64,000 nt of DNA from the NCBI GenBank assembly GCA_946616365.1, contig CAMOIX010000009.1, positions 1-64,000 of the forward strand, read 5' to 3'. The translations under genes and the position numbers were made by a program. This document shows, piece after piece, positions 7,630 through 16,673 of this stretch. Position 1 is the stretch's first letter; each line of letters opens with the position of its first letter. The notes beneath the pieces are model-generated. The model was not told the origin of the DNA, did not search any database, and saw only the letters and a list, made by a program, of their open reading frames with translations. Source of the DNA: AC2028 sp002373595 (GTDB lineage Bacteria > Bacillota > Clostridia > Lachnospirales > Lachnospiraceae).

Positions 7630-9525
7630 ATGGAACAGTCATTCCGGGAAAAACTCGAAGAGTTTATCACAGGTAATTCAGACATCAGAGAACTGTCAAT
7701 GCCGCAGATCCAGTCCATGCACAGCGCGGATGATTACAGGGGACTCCTTCAGGAGAACTTCCTTAAGATCGGCGAGATCGCGGCGAGAAACAGAGCCATG
7801 CTGGCAGAGACGCTCTATCCCATGCTCGATTCGGGTGAGAAACTCACGGACGACCAGATAGAGGCGCTCGAAGCCTTTACCGGGAGCATAACGGATCCCG
7901 GCAAATTCGAGAATATCGATCTTACCCTTCTCGATAAGGTCGCTGACAGGCTGCTTCAGGATGCGAGAGCCAAGGAGGACACGGATTATCTCGTCAACCA
8001 GCTCTTCCTCAAGATAGTCTCGTCGTATGCGCTTGTCGCGCAGGTAAACAGATTGTTTGTATCGGACGATCTCTCCAAGCCTCATCAGAAAGAGGGACTT
8101 GCGGCTGCCGAAGAGCTGCTCGCATTCCTTAATAAGGACACCTTTGCGGGATTGTCGGAGAATTCGAGAAATACGGTCCTTGAGGGATCGAGATATTATA
8201 CCGCGCTGTATGAGACGACTTATGCGGACGAGGAGAGCAGTACCGCCAACCTCGAAGCGCTCAGGAAGTCCTATGATCTCTCGGAGGATCCTTTCTATCC
8301 TAATCTGACACCGGGATATGACTGGTATTATCATAAGATCCGCACTTTGAGCTCCATGGCGGACTGCCTTGAGTGCGGCAATATACACGGTTTTTCGGCT
8401 GAACAGTGCGAGAAGATCTACAGTGCGACTCAGAGACTGGAGAAACTCTGGAAGGAGAATGTTGCGCAGGGCGCAAGTCATATCTCCGAGTCCGAGTTAA
8501 AGCTCTACATAGCGCGCAGCAGCTATTACGCTGAGAAGATAAACCTTGCCGAATACAGAGAGAAGCTCCTGGAGATCTATGAGGCCAGAACGGTAGGCGC
8601 TTATGACGATGTTGCAGTAAGGATGAACCTCATGATCCCGCTCGAGTACCTGGTCACCTTCGGAGGCGATAAGCCGGGCGAGAGAGAGTATGACACACTC
8701 GAGTATCTCTACAGAGGCATAACGAGCTATGCACTGAACGCTCCCACCGGAGCCGATCATCCTCAGATACTCAACTGCTTCGCAAGGATCCTTGATTTCT
8801 TTATCGAGATTCCCGGAGGCATGACATTCGAGGAGCTCGGTCTCGACTGCATGGCAGCGCTTCATCAGCCCACATATGTACATTCGCTCCTGGTTGCCAA
8901 GCTTTCGAGATGTCTGTGCACATACATGATAGAGGAGCATCCCGAGTATTTCCTCGGCCTTGAGGATTGCGAGACGATCGGAGATGTCAGAGCGAAGAAG
9001 AACCTGATCATAAGTGATGCTTTCCATGCAGGACTCTGCTACGATTTCGGAAAGCTCATGATGATAGATACCATACACATCTACGGAAGAGGACTCTTTG
9101 ATTCGGAGTTTGAACTTCTCAGGCTCCACCCCGTAATGGGAGCCGAGATGCTCTCCAGATATCCGTCCACTGACAAGTTTGCCAATGTTGCGTGGGGACA
9201 TCACCGCTGGTATAATCACCAGGGAGGATACCCTGAAGAGTTTGATGCGGTAGGTCTTCCCGAGAGAGTGCTCATCGACATAGTTGCCGTTGCGGACTGT
9301 CTCGACGCGGCTACGGAGTCTGTCGGAAGAAGCTACAGCAAGAGCAAGAGCGCCGAGGATGTCATAGGCGAGCTCGCAGCCGGAAGCGGAACCAGATACG
9401 CGCCTTATATCGTCAATCTCTTCGTGAGAGAGGATGTCAGAAAGGATGTCATCTACCTTCTCCAGGAGGGAAGACGACAGAACTACAGAAACACATACGT
9501 CAGACTTAGAGACGTAAGAAAATAA
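7630..9525 (+). CDS. Divergent HD-GYP protein with degenerate HD motif
   Basis: A soluble 631-residue protein. The first roughly 400 residues are helical and unlike any domain I recognise. The C-terminal 230 residues follow the HD-GYP order: VHSLLVAKLSR, then YDFGK (Tyr471-Asp472), RLHPVMGAEML, GHHRWYNHQGGYP and ADCLDAATESVGRSY. Canonical HD-GYP enzymes degrade c-di-GMP with a metal centre whose first ligand is the His of HDxGK; here that His is Tyr, while the later His and Asp ligands remain. Activity may be lost or altered. The protein is homologous along its whole length to the C-terminal 640 residues of the fusion at 16674-20096, which keeps the His. ATG 7630 follows TTGGAGA. MoxR starts 19 bases downstream, so it probably heads that operon. 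Confidence 0.75.
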   Translation: MEQSFREKLEEFITGNSDIRELSMPQIQSMHSADDYRGLLQENFLKIGEIAARNRAMLAETLYPMLDSGEKLTDDQIEALEAFTGSITDPGKFENIDLTLLDKVADRLLQDARAKEDTDYLVNQLFLKIVSSYALVAQVNRLFVSDDLSKPHQKEGLAAAEELLAFLNKDTFAGLSENSRNTVLEGSRYYTALYETTYADEESSTANLEALRKSYDLSEDPFYPNLTPGYDWYYHKIRTLSSMADCLECGNIHGFSAEQCEKIYSATQRLEKLWKENVAQGASHISESELKLYIARSSYYAEKINLAEYREKLLEIYEARTVGAYDDVAVRMNLMIPLEYLVTFGGDKPGEREYDTLEYLYRGITSYALNAPTGADHPQILNCFARILDFFIEIPGGMTFEELGLDCMAALHQPTYVHSLLVAKLSRCLCTYMIEEHPEYFLGLEDCETIGDVRAKKNLIISDAFHAGLCYDFGKLMMIDTIHIYGRGLFDSEFELLRLHPVMGAEMLSRYPSTDKFANVAWGHHRWYNHQGGYPEEFDAVGLPERVLIDIVAVADCLDAATESVGRSYSKSKSAEDVIGELAAGSGTRYAPYIVNLFVREDVRKDVIYLLQEGRRQNYRNTYVRLRDVRK

Positions 9526-9544
9526 AAGAAGAGGATAACAGAAA

Positions 9545-10546
9545 ATGCCTTACAATCCGAATAATTCAACGATATCCCGGGAGGATTTCGAGTACAGCCA
9601 GCAGATGATAGGAAAGCTCGCGAACTATTTCGAGAGCGTGGTCGTAGGACAGAAGAGCCTTGAGGCTTCGCTCCTTACGGCGATAATTGCGGACGGACAC
9701 ATCCTTATCGAGTCCGTACCCGGACTTGCCAAGACCACTGCAGCTAAAGCTATATCAGAGGCAGCAGGCGGAAAGTTCTCCAGGATTCAGTGTACGCCGG
9801 ACCTTCTGCCCAGTGACATCATAGGAACTCAGATCTACAACCGTCAGACGGCCAGCTTTGATACCGTATTCGGTCCCGTATTTGCCAACTTTGTCCTCCT
9901 TGACGAGGTAAACAGATCCTCAGCCAAGACGCAGAGCGCTATGCTCGAGGCCATGCAGGAGCATCAGGTTACGATAGGCGGAACCAGCTACAGCATGCCT
10001 GAGGACGTATTTATTGTAATAGCTACTCAGAACCCGATCGAGCAGGAGGGTACTTATCCCCTTTCTGAGGCTCAGACGGACAGATTCATGATAAAGGAAG
10101 TCATTACCTATCCTACCGCAGCTGATGAAGTAGAGGTCCTTAACAGGATAGAGGCAGATTCCTTCAAGAAAAAGCCTGCAGTAATGACGATCCAGGATGT
10201 CGACAAGATCCAGACTATCGCCGAGAAGGTATATGTCGACGACAGTATCAAGTGGTACATCTCTTCGATAGTTACCGGTACGCGTAATCCCGAGAGATGT
10301 CTCCCGCCCGAGATGGTAGGATATGTAAGGATGGGAGCCAGCCCCAGAGCTTCGATCGCATTCCTTCGCACGGCCAAGGCGACCGCACTCTTAAACGGCC
10401 GTACCTATGTAGTACCCGATGATGTCAAGCAGATGAGACATCTCGTACTCCGCCACCGTATAGCACTCAACTATTCGGCTGTAGCGGACAAAGTATCCGT
10501 AGAAACGATCATTGATGCTATCACCGCATCGCTCAAGACACCCTGA
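9545..10546 (+). CDS. MoxR-family AAA+ ATPase
   Basis: A 333-residue cytoplasmic AAA+ ATPase that acts as a chaperone, usually for the VWA proteins encoded beside it. Walker A is PGLAKTTAAK, Walker B is FVLLDEVNRS, sensor 1 is IATQNP and the arginine region is SEAQTDRF. Length and motif order are typical. The next gene (DUF58) begins two bases after the stop, and the run MoxR-DUF58-membrane-VWA-VWA-TPR is the standard arrangement of this family. The client process is unknown here; in other bacteria such operons support cell-envelope or aerotolerance functions. Confidence 0.93.
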   Translation: MPYNPNNSTISREDFEYSQQMIGKLANYFESVVVGQKSLEASLLTAIIADGHILIESVPGLAKTTAAKAISEAAGGKFSRIQCTPDLLPSDIIGTQIYNRQTASFDTVFGPVFANFVLLDEVNRSSAKTQSAMLEAMQEHQVTIGGTSYSMPEDVFIVIATQNPIEQEGTYPLSEAQTDRFMIKEVITYPTAADEVEVLNRIEADSFKKKPAVMTIQDVDKIQTIAEKVYVDDSIKWYISSIVTGTRNPERCLPPEMVGYVRMGASPRASIAFLRTAKATALLNGRTYVVPDDVKQMRHLVLRHRIALNYSAVADKVSVETIIDAITASLKTP

Positions 10547-10547
10547 T

Positions 10548-11432
10548 ATGGAGTTTAATTACGATTATCTGGCAAAAATAAGCAGGGACGCGGTTCTTTA
10601 TACCTCTCGCAAGACGACCAATATACTTGACGGGGGGTATAATTCCGTATACCGCGGCAAAAGCCTTGAATTCGACGATCTCAAGGAGTATTCTCAGGGC
10701 GATGACATAACGTCAATAGACTGGAAGTCGTCCTCCAGGAATGATAAACTCCTCGTGAGGAGATATATTGCCGAGAAAAAGCATAACGTACTTGTGATCG
10801 GTGACACCGGTCTGAAAATGGATGCAGATACGTCTGCCGGAGACTCCAAGGCGGATATTGCCTTAATGTCATTAGGCGTTATAAGCTATCTTTTGGGCCG
10901 TCAGGGATCGGACGTGGGCTTTGCATGCCAGACTGCTACCGGCAGCAGGAACTCATCTTTCAGATCCGGAAGCGATCATATGGAAGAGCTCCTCAGAGTT
11001 TACGGCGAGGTTATGTTCGATACCGCGGAGCCGAATGTGAACAGTCTCATCATGAACACGCTTCAGTCGTTCCCTCTCCGCCGCATGGTTATCTTTGTGA
11101 TCACTGATATTGCGGGTTTGCAGACTGTTGACAATGTGACATTATCTCGTATGACCGAGAGAAATGATGTTTATTTCATTTGCATAGACGATGCTTTTAT
11201 GACCGGCGGCAGGATCTACGACAGAGTAGGTAAAGAATACGTTAACAGGTTCCTTGCCGGATCATCGAAGCTCAGAAAAGCGGAAGTCGAGCAGAGGGCT
11301 TCCATAATGAACAGATTTAAGACGGACGCACTCCGCAACAGGGTCGTCGTCGGAAACGTCTCCACATTTGCAGACGTGATAGATATGATAATGGGACTTT
11401 TTGAAAGAGGACGCAGTGGAATTTTCGGTTAA
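10548..11432 (+). CDS. DUF58 domain protein of the MoxR operon
   Basis: A 294-residue soluble protein. The N-terminal third carries the DUF58 signature: RKTTNILDGGYNSVYRGKSLEF, then DDLKEYSQGDDITSIDWKSS and LLVRRYIAE. The rest is a degenerate von Willebrand-like fold beginning at HNVLVIGDTG. DUF58 proteins are constant partners of MoxR ATPases. I prefer ATG 10548, right after the MoxR stop, to an earlier in-frame start at 10512, because it begins at the family's usual N-terminus. It overlaps the following gene by 17 bases. Confidence 0.9.
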   Translation: MEFNYDYLAKISRDAVLYTSRKTTNILDGGYNSVYRGKSLEFDDLKEYSQGDDITSIDWKSSSRNDKLLVRRYIAEKKHNVLVIGDTGLKMDADTSAGDSKADIALMSLGVISYLLGRQGSDVGFACQTATGSRNSSFRSGSDHMEELLRVYGEVMFDTAEPNVNSLIMNTLQSFPLRRMVIFVITDIAGLQTVDNVTLSRMTERNDVYFICIDDAFMTGGRIYDRVGKEYVNRFLAGSSKLRKAEVEQRASIMNRFKTDALRNRVVVGNVSTFADVIDMIMGLFERGRSGIFG

Positions 11433-11889
11433 GATGCAGCCCGCGATGATGATGGGCATAGTATGGATAGTGGTTGGCGCGGTACTTCTCGGTATCGCGG
11501 TAGCTCTTTTTGTGCTCACTCGTCTCTTCGCCAAGGCTAGGCCGGTTAAAAAGGAGCGTCCGCCCGAGCCGAAGAAGCCGACGGACTACTTCTATATCAG
11601 AAGAGAGGCCATTCATTCCATAGACAAGATATCGCTTGACCTTAAGAAGAATAAGATAGATGTCAGGGAGAGTTATCAGAGACTTTCCATGACTATGAGG
11701 ACCTTTGTCTCGGATATGACGGGACGCGAGGTAACCAATCTTACGCTCTCCGAGATAAAGGAGATGGGATTCGGTTCGCTCTCACAGGTCATTACAGGTT
11801 ATTACGAGCCTGAATTTGCGCTCAAGACGACCGCGGACTTTGAGTCTTCGGCCGAAGTGGCAAGGAGGATGATACAGACATGGAGTTGA
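11416..11889 (+). CDS. Membrane-anchored protein of the MoxR operon
   Basis: A protein of about 157 residues with one N-terminal membrane helix (MMMGIVWIVVGAVLLGIAVA) followed by a basic, Pro-rich linker and a soluble helical domain of about 100 residues. The position between DUF58 and the first VWA gene matches the slot of DUF4381-like proteins, though sequence similarity to that family is not obvious to me. I chose GTG 11416 (GAGG just upstream) over TTG 11401. The end overlaps the VWA start at 11880. Confidence 0.6.
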   Translation: MEFSVKMQPAMMMGIVWIVVGAVLLGIAVALFVLTRLFAKARPVKKERPPEPKKPTDYFYIRREAIHSIDKISLDLKKNKIDVRESYQRLSMTMRTFVSDMTGREVTNLTLSEIKEMGFGSLSQVITGYYEPEFALKTTADFESSAEVARRMIQTWS

Positions 11890-12992
11890 TGCATCCTCAG
11901 ATAATCTGGATAGGACTTCCCGTGCTGGCAGTGGTCATTGCAGCACTTCATTTCATACCCGCGAGGAAGAAACCCGACTATATGGGCGGTATCAGGACCG
12001 GAGCCGCAGCCCTTACCAAGTCGCTTCCCATATATGAGAAGCTTCTTAAGAAGAGCAGAGTGCTCACTCTGCTGCTTGAGAGCTTTATCATCATAGCGGT
12101 GATCTCTTCCATGTTCCTCGCAGCCCGTCCCTATGAGGTAAAGAATATCAAGACCGGTGTCCAGAAGAGGGACATCTTCCTCTGCATGGACGTATCGTAT
12201 TCACTCTATCAGCTGAACTACGAGCTTACCGATTATCTCGAGCAGGTGGTAACCGAGCTTAAGGGCGACAGATTCGGAGTTACCATATTCAATACTTCTT
12301 CTGTTGTATATGTTCCCATGACGGATGATTACGATTATGTCGTATCGAGGCTTGAGGAGCTTAAGACATATTTTGAGCTTCAGAAGGAATTCTATGACCT
12401 CCTCGATGGAAGAGAGTATCTGAGTGAGCTTTCGAGCGAGGAAGTAGATAAGTACTATGAGCTGGAAGCAAGGCTTGGATATATAGAAGCGGGAACGCTC
12501 GTAAATAACTATGAGAGAGGAAGCTCTCTTATCGGAGAAGGCCTTGCATCCTGTCTGTACAGTTTCCCGTCCATCGGTGATTCATCCAGAACGAGATGTA
12601 TCATCTTTGCAACGGATAATGCGAATTCCGCGGTCGTTCAGGAGGTTCCGCCTCTTGATGAAGCCTGCGAGCTTTGCAAGAAAAATGAAGTTACCGTATT
12701 CTCGATATTCCCTCACGAGGATGCACACTACTATCTGTATGATGATTCGGATTACGAGGGATTCCAGGATGAACTCAGAGAATGTGTAGGTGTGACGGGA
12801 GGAGAGCTCTATGTCCAGAGTGATCAGGATACCGTTGCTTCCATAGTAGAGAGTATCAGAGCCCACAAGGCTATGACGGTCAACGAGATTGTGACCGAGC
12901 AGCAGACGGATGTACCGTCCGTGCCTATGGCATTCATGCTGATAGGCATAGCAGGAGCGCTTTTCTCGGGAATAGCGCTTAAGAGGAGATGA
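11880..12992 (+). CDS. VWA domain membrane protein (BatA-like)
   Basis: A 370-residue protein with two N-terminal hydrophobic segments (around residues 8-24 and 61-82), an extracytoplasmic or cytoplasmic von Willebrand A domain and a C-terminal helix (MAFMLIGIAGALFSGIAL). The metal-ion adhesion site starts as DVSYS after DIFLCM. This is the BatA-type arrangement: two helices, VWA, one helix. It overlaps the preceding gene by ten bases and is four bases from the second VWA gene, so all are translated from one message. It is a probable substrate of the MoxR ATPase. Confidence 0.88.
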   Translation: MELMHPQIIWIGLPVLAVVIAALHFIPARKKPDYMGGIRTGAAALTKSLPIYEKLLKKSRVLTLLLESFIIIAVISSMFLAARPYEVKNIKTGVQKRDIFLCMDVSYSLYQLNYELTDYLEQVVTELKGDRFGVTIFNTSSVVYVPMTDDYDYVVSRLEELKTYFELQKEFYDLLDGREYLSELSSEEVDKYYELEARLGYIEAGTLVNNYERGSSLIGEGLASCLYSFPSIGDSSRTRCIIFATDNANSAVVQEVPPLDEACELCKKNEVTVFSIFPHEDAHYYLYDDSDYEGFQDELRECVGVTGGELYVQSDQDTVASIVESIRAHKAMTVNEIVTEQQTDVPSVPMAFMLIGIAGALFSGIALKRR

Positions 12993-12996
12993 CGCG

Positions 12997-13986
12997 ATGA
13001 TGCACCTTAATCCGCTCATTCCCATGCCGATCCTTATCGCCGTATTTGCAGTTGCATTTATTGGTTTGGTGACGGCTTGGATACTGAGCAGGGACAATCG
13101 CATAAAGAGCACATTTACACTGATCAGAGCGATAGCGATGCTGGCTCTTTCCTTTGTCATCGCGATCAGACCGATGAGAGAGGAAATGGGAGCGGATGTT
13201 CAGCTCAGCAACCTCGACATCCTCTTCGTATTGGATACCACTCTTTCCATGTGGGCGGAGGACTCACCCTCGGGAACGAGAATGGATGATGCGATAAAGG
13301 ATATCAACAAGATCATGGATGACCTCGAAGGTGCCAACTTCGGACTCATCAGCTTCAGAAATACCGCAACGGTGCTTTCTCCTTTCACCCAGGATGAGGA
13401 GACCGTAAGGGGACTTCTCAGAAACAGCATAATCCGTCCCGTGCGAGACAATGTCAAGGGAAGTAAGATGGACACCCCGTATTACGATCTTGAGAATATG
13501 CTCATCTCGTCCACGAGAAAAGAGAACCGTCAGACGATAGTATTTTTCCTCTCCGACGGAGAGATCACATCGAATGACCCTGTGCCGGATTATAAGGAAC
13601 TCGGACAGTTCGTCGAAGGGGGTGCTGTACTCGGATACGGTACCGAAGCCGGAGGATATATGAAGGATGATTACGGCATCATCTACGACAGGCAGACCTA
13701 TGACAAGGCGGTATCCTGCATCGATGAGGACAATCTCAAGTCCATCGCAGAGGATCTCGGGATCAGATATGTAAGAAGAGAGAAGGGAAATCTCCTCACT
13801 CCCATAACCGCGGAAGTCAAGGCGAGCGGTTCGATGATCACCGAGAGAAGATTTGATTATGTGACATATCAGGATACATATTACAAGTATGTTCCGTATC
13901 TTGCGGGACTGCTGATACTGGAGCTTTTCATCCGTATCCGTGAGAATGCAAAGGTTCGCGTAAAGCATGGCAAAAAACAAAAATAA
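12997..13986 (+). CDS. VWA domain membrane protein (BatB-like)
   Basis: A second VWA protein of 329 residues, with N-terminal helices at about residues 5-28 and 40-54, a VWA domain and a C-terminal helix (YVPYLAGLLILELFIRI). The metal site reads DTTLS, with Thr in place of the usual Ser at the second position, which is a tolerated variant. RBS AGGAG at 12985. Its end overlaps the TPR gene at 13967 by 20 bases. Tandem BatA/BatB-like proteins followed by a TPR protein are the classical Bat set. Confidence 0.87.
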   Translation: MMHLNPLIPMPILIAVFAVAFIGLVTAWILSRDNRIKSTFTLIRAIAMLALSFVIAIRPMREEMGADVQLSNLDILFVLDTTLSMWAEDSPSGTRMDDAIKDINKIMDDLEGANFGLISFRNTATVLSPFTQDEETVRGLLRNSIIRPVRDNVKGSKMDTPYYDLENMLISSTRKENRQTIVFFLSDGEITSNDPVPDYKELGQFVEGGAVLGYGTEAGGYMKDDYGIIYDRQTYDKAVSCIDEDNLKSIAEDLGIRYVRREKGNLLTPITAEVKASGSMITERRFDYVTYQDTYYKYVPYLAGLLILELFIRIRENAKVRVKHGKKQK

Positions 13987-14815
13987 TTCAAAATCGAATA
14001 AGACTACAATACCCGCAGCGCTTTGGTTTACTTTCCTCATCGGAAGTATCATAGTGTTCGTGTGCGCTGTTTTCCTGATATCCCGATGGTTCCTTAATAC
14101 ATACTATGTAGCGGAGACCGGGAAGAACGTATACCACAAAAAACTGGAAGAGTCGCTCCTTCTCATCAATGTACCGGATGCATATGTTCCGTATTACAAC
14201 CTCGGAAACTATTACTACAACGAAGGTGACTATGAGAAGGCAATGGACTACTACTACCGCGCTATAGAAGCGGGTATCCCCTACGGCAAGGAATGTCCCG
14301 TCAAGGTCAACCTGGCGCTTTCCATGATAGGAGAGATAACTCAGGAGCAGTGGGATGCTTTCTTCGCAAGGAATGAGTCCGAAGAGATGAAGAGTGCTGC
14401 GCAGGGCGTTACCAATACGCTGATGACTGCCAGAGGAATACTCATAGAGGACGGATGTGCGCACGATCAGGATGAGGACGGACACAATGCACAGGCACAG
14501 CTCCTTAAAGACGAGATAGATGAGCTCCTGAAGGATGATCAGAATGATGACAACCAGGATCAGGATGAGAATGACGATGAGAACCAGGATGATCAGCAGG
14601 ATCAGAATAATAACGACGATCAGAACAATCAGTCCTCACAGCGTGAGAATCAGATAAGGGACGAGATACAGGATCACAAGGATGAGGCTCAGAAGGAAAG
14701 AGCCGAGGACCGCGACCAGTATGAGAGATACTACGGCGATGAGCTGGGACTTAACGAAGGCGGCGGTGAAGGCGGCGAAGGCTCCGGCGGGGACGACGAC
14801 ACTAAGTTTTGGTAG
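13967..14815 (+). CDS. TPR membrane protein with Asp/Asn/Gln-rich tail (BatC-like)
   Basis: A 282-residue protein. A basic N-terminus rich in Lys/Asn precedes one helix (FLIGSIIVFVCAVFLISRWF). A TPR-type unit follows (YYNLGNYYYNEGDYEKAMDYYYRA), then a 55-residue stretch composed almost only of Asp, Asn, Gln and Glu (about residues 180-235), a charged helix and a Gly-rich end. The TPR next to VWA genes is typical of BatC. The acidic low-complexity tail could bind cations or cell-wall polymers, which is inference. It is the last gene of the MoxR run; a structured spacer at 14825-14902 follows. Confidence 0.8.
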   Translation: MAKNKNNSKSNKTTIPAALWFTFLIGSIIVFVCAVFLISRWFLNTYYVAETGKNVYHKKLEESLLLINVPDAYVPYYNLGNYYYNEGDYEKAMDYYYRAIEAGIPYGKECPVKVNLALSMIGEITQEQWDAFFARNESEEMKSAAQGVTNTLMTARGILIEDGCAHDQDEDGHNAQAQLLKDEIDELLKDDQNDDNQDQDENDDENQDDQQDQNNNDDQNNQSSQRENQIRDEIQDHKDEAQKERAEDRDQYERYYGDELGLNEGGGEGGEGSGGDDDTKFW

Positions 14816-14824
14816 AGGAGATCA

Positions 14825-14902
14825 AGAGCCCGTAATGCTCGGAGCATAGGCTCCTTCGCAAACGGGCTCTAAATCTCCGAAGATTTCGCAAGCGAAATCT
14901 TC
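14825..14902 (+). repeat. Two nested inverted repeats upstream of the FRG gene
   Basis: AGAGCCCGT (14825-14833) pairs with ACGGGCTCT (14862-14870), enclosing a smaller hairpin ATGCT/AGCAT (14835-14847). Directly after it, GAAGATTTCGC (14879-14889) pairs with GCGAAATCTTC (14892-14902). No T tract follows either, so they are not standard terminators. They fall in the leader of the gene at 14922 and could be a mobile repeat, an RNA structure or a protein-binding site. Confidence 0.75.
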
Positions 14903-14921
14903 AGGTCGAAAGGAGGCGAAG

Positions 14922-15725
14922 GTGATCAAGGAAATACGCATAAAATCTCTGGATGAGCTGCTTCCCCTTTTTACCGAGCAGGAATACAGAGAGGATCTCC
15001 ACAGAAACAGGAGCTCATTTATCTACAGGGGCGTATCGGATGCCGGTTTCCCCATGCGTACGAGCCTGTCCAGAAACTGCGGCAGCAAGCAGAAGATACT
15101 TGAGCCGGCTATCCTTGAGAATTTTGCAAAATACGCTGTCTTAAGCGACCCTACCGTGGCGAGCAGCGTATGGAGACAGATGATACTCGGTCAGCACAAT
15201 GGCTTGCCTACGAGACTTCTCGATTGGACGCATTCCGCTCTTGTGGGACTCCATTTCGCAGTGTCCGAGGACAATCTCGAGGATATGGAAGCGCACGACT
15301 GTGCTGTTTGGAGGATCGATATGGCGGAGATGGTATCCATCCTGCCCGAGAAATACCGTGAAGTGGTAAACAAGAAACAGTCGACCATCTTCTCGGTCGA
15401 TATGCTTAAGGAAATAACCGGCAACAGCCTGGAGACCTACGACCGTGATATGGGCAAGGATGCGATGGTCATCATCGAGCCGCCCTCGGTTAATTCCAGG
15501 ATTGTCAATCAGTATTCTTTCTTCTCTGTAGTCCCTATGGAGATGGAGAATATCGAGGATTTCATGAATGACCACACCGAGAAGACCGTAAAGTACGTCA
15601 TAGGCAAAGAACTCAGATGGAGAGTGCGAGATATGCTCGATCAGCTCAATATGAGCGAGAGAATAGTATATCCCGGACTCGAGGGACTCTCCAAATGGAT
15701 CGCCAGACACTACTATGTAAAGTAA
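14922..15725 (+). CDS. FRG domain-containing protein
   Basis: A 267-residue soluble protein with the FRG signature FIYRGVSDAGFPMRTSLSR near residue 32 and the second conserved block LGQHNGLPTRLLDWTHSAL near residue 88. FRG is a small domain of unknown biochemical role, named after its Phe-Arg-Gly core (here Tyr-Arg-Gly), and is found alone or inside toxin- and defence-like proteins. The GTG start at 14922 is fixed by GGAGG at 14912. The hairpins at 14825-14902 separate it from the MoxR operon. The chromosomal setting gives no clue to a partner. Confidence 0.8.
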   Translation: MIKEIRIKSLDELLPLFTEQEYREDLHRNRSSFIYRGVSDAGFPMRTSLSRNCGSKQKILEPAILENFAKYAVLSDPTVASSVWRQMILGQHNGLPTRLLDWTHSALVGLHFAVSEDNLEDMEAHDCAVWRIDMAEMVSILPEKYREVVNKKQSTIFSVDMLKEITGNSLETYDRDMGKDAMVIIEPPSVNSRIVNQYSFFSVVPMEMENIEDFMNDHTEKTVKYVIGKELRWRVRDMLDQLNMSERIVYPGLEGLSKWIARHYYVK

Positions 15726-15767
15726 CGGCAGGCTTTTGACGGCTGCGAAAACAGGAAATATAAACGC

Positions 15768-15801
15768 AAAAAAAGACCATCCGATCGCTCGGATGGTCTT
15801 T
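15768..15801 (-). terminator. Terminator for the minus-strand lipoprotein gene
   Basis: A 13-bp stem, AAAGACCATCCGA (15772-15784) and its complement (15789-15801) with a TCGC loop. The A run at 15768-15774 becomes the U tract of minus-strand RNA. It can also stop plus-strand readthrough from the FRG gene, but without a good U tract. Confidence 0.85.
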
Positions 15802-15828
15802 AACTTTGTCTGATCGACAGACCGCTGA

Positions 15829-16569
15829 TTACTTAACGGTTACGGAAGTGATGTGGGGGTTAACACCGTTGTACCAGTAGAGGTATCCCTCAACGTCGAT
15901 GGTGTCGCCTACATTAAGTCCGGTAACTGCAGTGTAAACATCGGTGCCCTCTCCGCAGAGATAAGACTCAACGGTGAAGGTATAGGTGTTGTCGCCGAGC
16001 TTTACATCGAAGTAAAGGTCGGAGTTGGAACCTGCCTCGCCGGATCCGTCCCAGTTGTAAAGGAATGCAGCGTCATTTCCGTTAGCATCCTGCTTTGCAA
16101 CAACGGTAAGTCCCTTAGCGGTGAAGAACTGGTTCTGATAGTTGATGAGGTCATCGGAGCTGAGCTTGTCGGTAAGATCTACGGCAGCGGGCTTGTAGTT
16201 TCCGCTCTCGATCTCATAAGAAGTAACATCGATGATCTCGACTTCGCCTGACCACTCTGACTTGGTTCCCACTACCTTGATCTTGGTGCCGGGGGTAAGC
16301 TTGTCATACTCTTCCTGTGAGATGGGCATCTGATAGATGAAGTATGCTCCATCCTCGTCCTGAGTGTAGATGGTAGCCTTGTCCTCCCACCATCCCTGCT
16401 TAGCCTGTACATAGGTCTCAACGGTGACGGGGGTGTCTACCGCTGCAGCTACATACTCAGCATAAGTCATAACGCCTGCAGACTTCTTGTCGCCGTCAGC
16501 TGCTTTTCCGCATGCTGCGAGAGAAAGAGCCATTACAGCAGCCGTTGCGATTGCCATTAGTTTTTTCAT
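15829..16569 (-). CDS. Secreted lipoprotein with two OB-like domains
   Basis: A 246-residue exported lipoprotein. MKK, a hydrophobic helix and the lipobox LAAC lead to a lipidated Cys at about residue 20. The mature part contains two similar beta-rich segments, each ending in a pattern like TKIKVVGTKSEW or TIDVEGYLYWYN, which recalls OB-fold nucleic-acid/ligand-binding domains of secreted clostridial proteins. Function is unknown. The ATG at 16569 is set by GGAGGG just upstream; an in-frame ATG ten codons earlier lacks one. It is a single gene with its own promoter (16614-16642) and terminator (15768-15801). Confidence 0.75.
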   Translation of the reverse strand: MKKLMAIATAAVMALSLAACGKAADGDKKSAGVMTYAEYVAAAVDTPVTVETYVQAKQGWWEDKATIYTQDEDGAYFIYQMPISQEEYDKLTPGTKIKVVGTKSEWSGEVEIIDVTSYEIESGNYKPAAVDLTDKLSSDDLINYQNQFFTAKGLTVVAKQDANGNDAAFLYNWDGSGEAGSNSDLYFDVKLGDNTYTFTVESYLCGEGTDVYTAVTGLNVGDTIDVEGYLYWYNGVNPHITSVTVK

Positions 16570-16613
16570 TTTTATCCCTCCCTGAATCTGTTCGTTCAAA
16601 ATTGAACTTGTTA

Positions 16614-16642
16614 ATTATATAGCAAGCCTTTTCCATAGTCAA
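16614..16642 (-). promoter_or_regulatory. Sigma-A promoter of the lipoprotein gene
   Basis: On the minus strand TTGACT (16637-16642), 17 bases and a perfect TATAAT (16614-16619) precede the start codon by about 45 bases. It lies back to back with the fusion gene starting at 16674. Confidence 0.8.
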
Positions 16643-16673
16643 TCATATAAAAAGTGTGATATACTCTGATATC

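Noticed and set aside
9545..14815. MoxR-VWA cluster as an antiphage defence system
   Set aside because: Gene order and content match the common housekeeping MoxR/DUF58/Bat set, and no nuclease, toxin or phosphatase partner is present.
16656..16673. Upstream start codon for the M32/HD-GYP fusion
   Set aside because: It is a non-ATG codon without RBS; ATG 16674 is closer to the usual M32 N-terminus.
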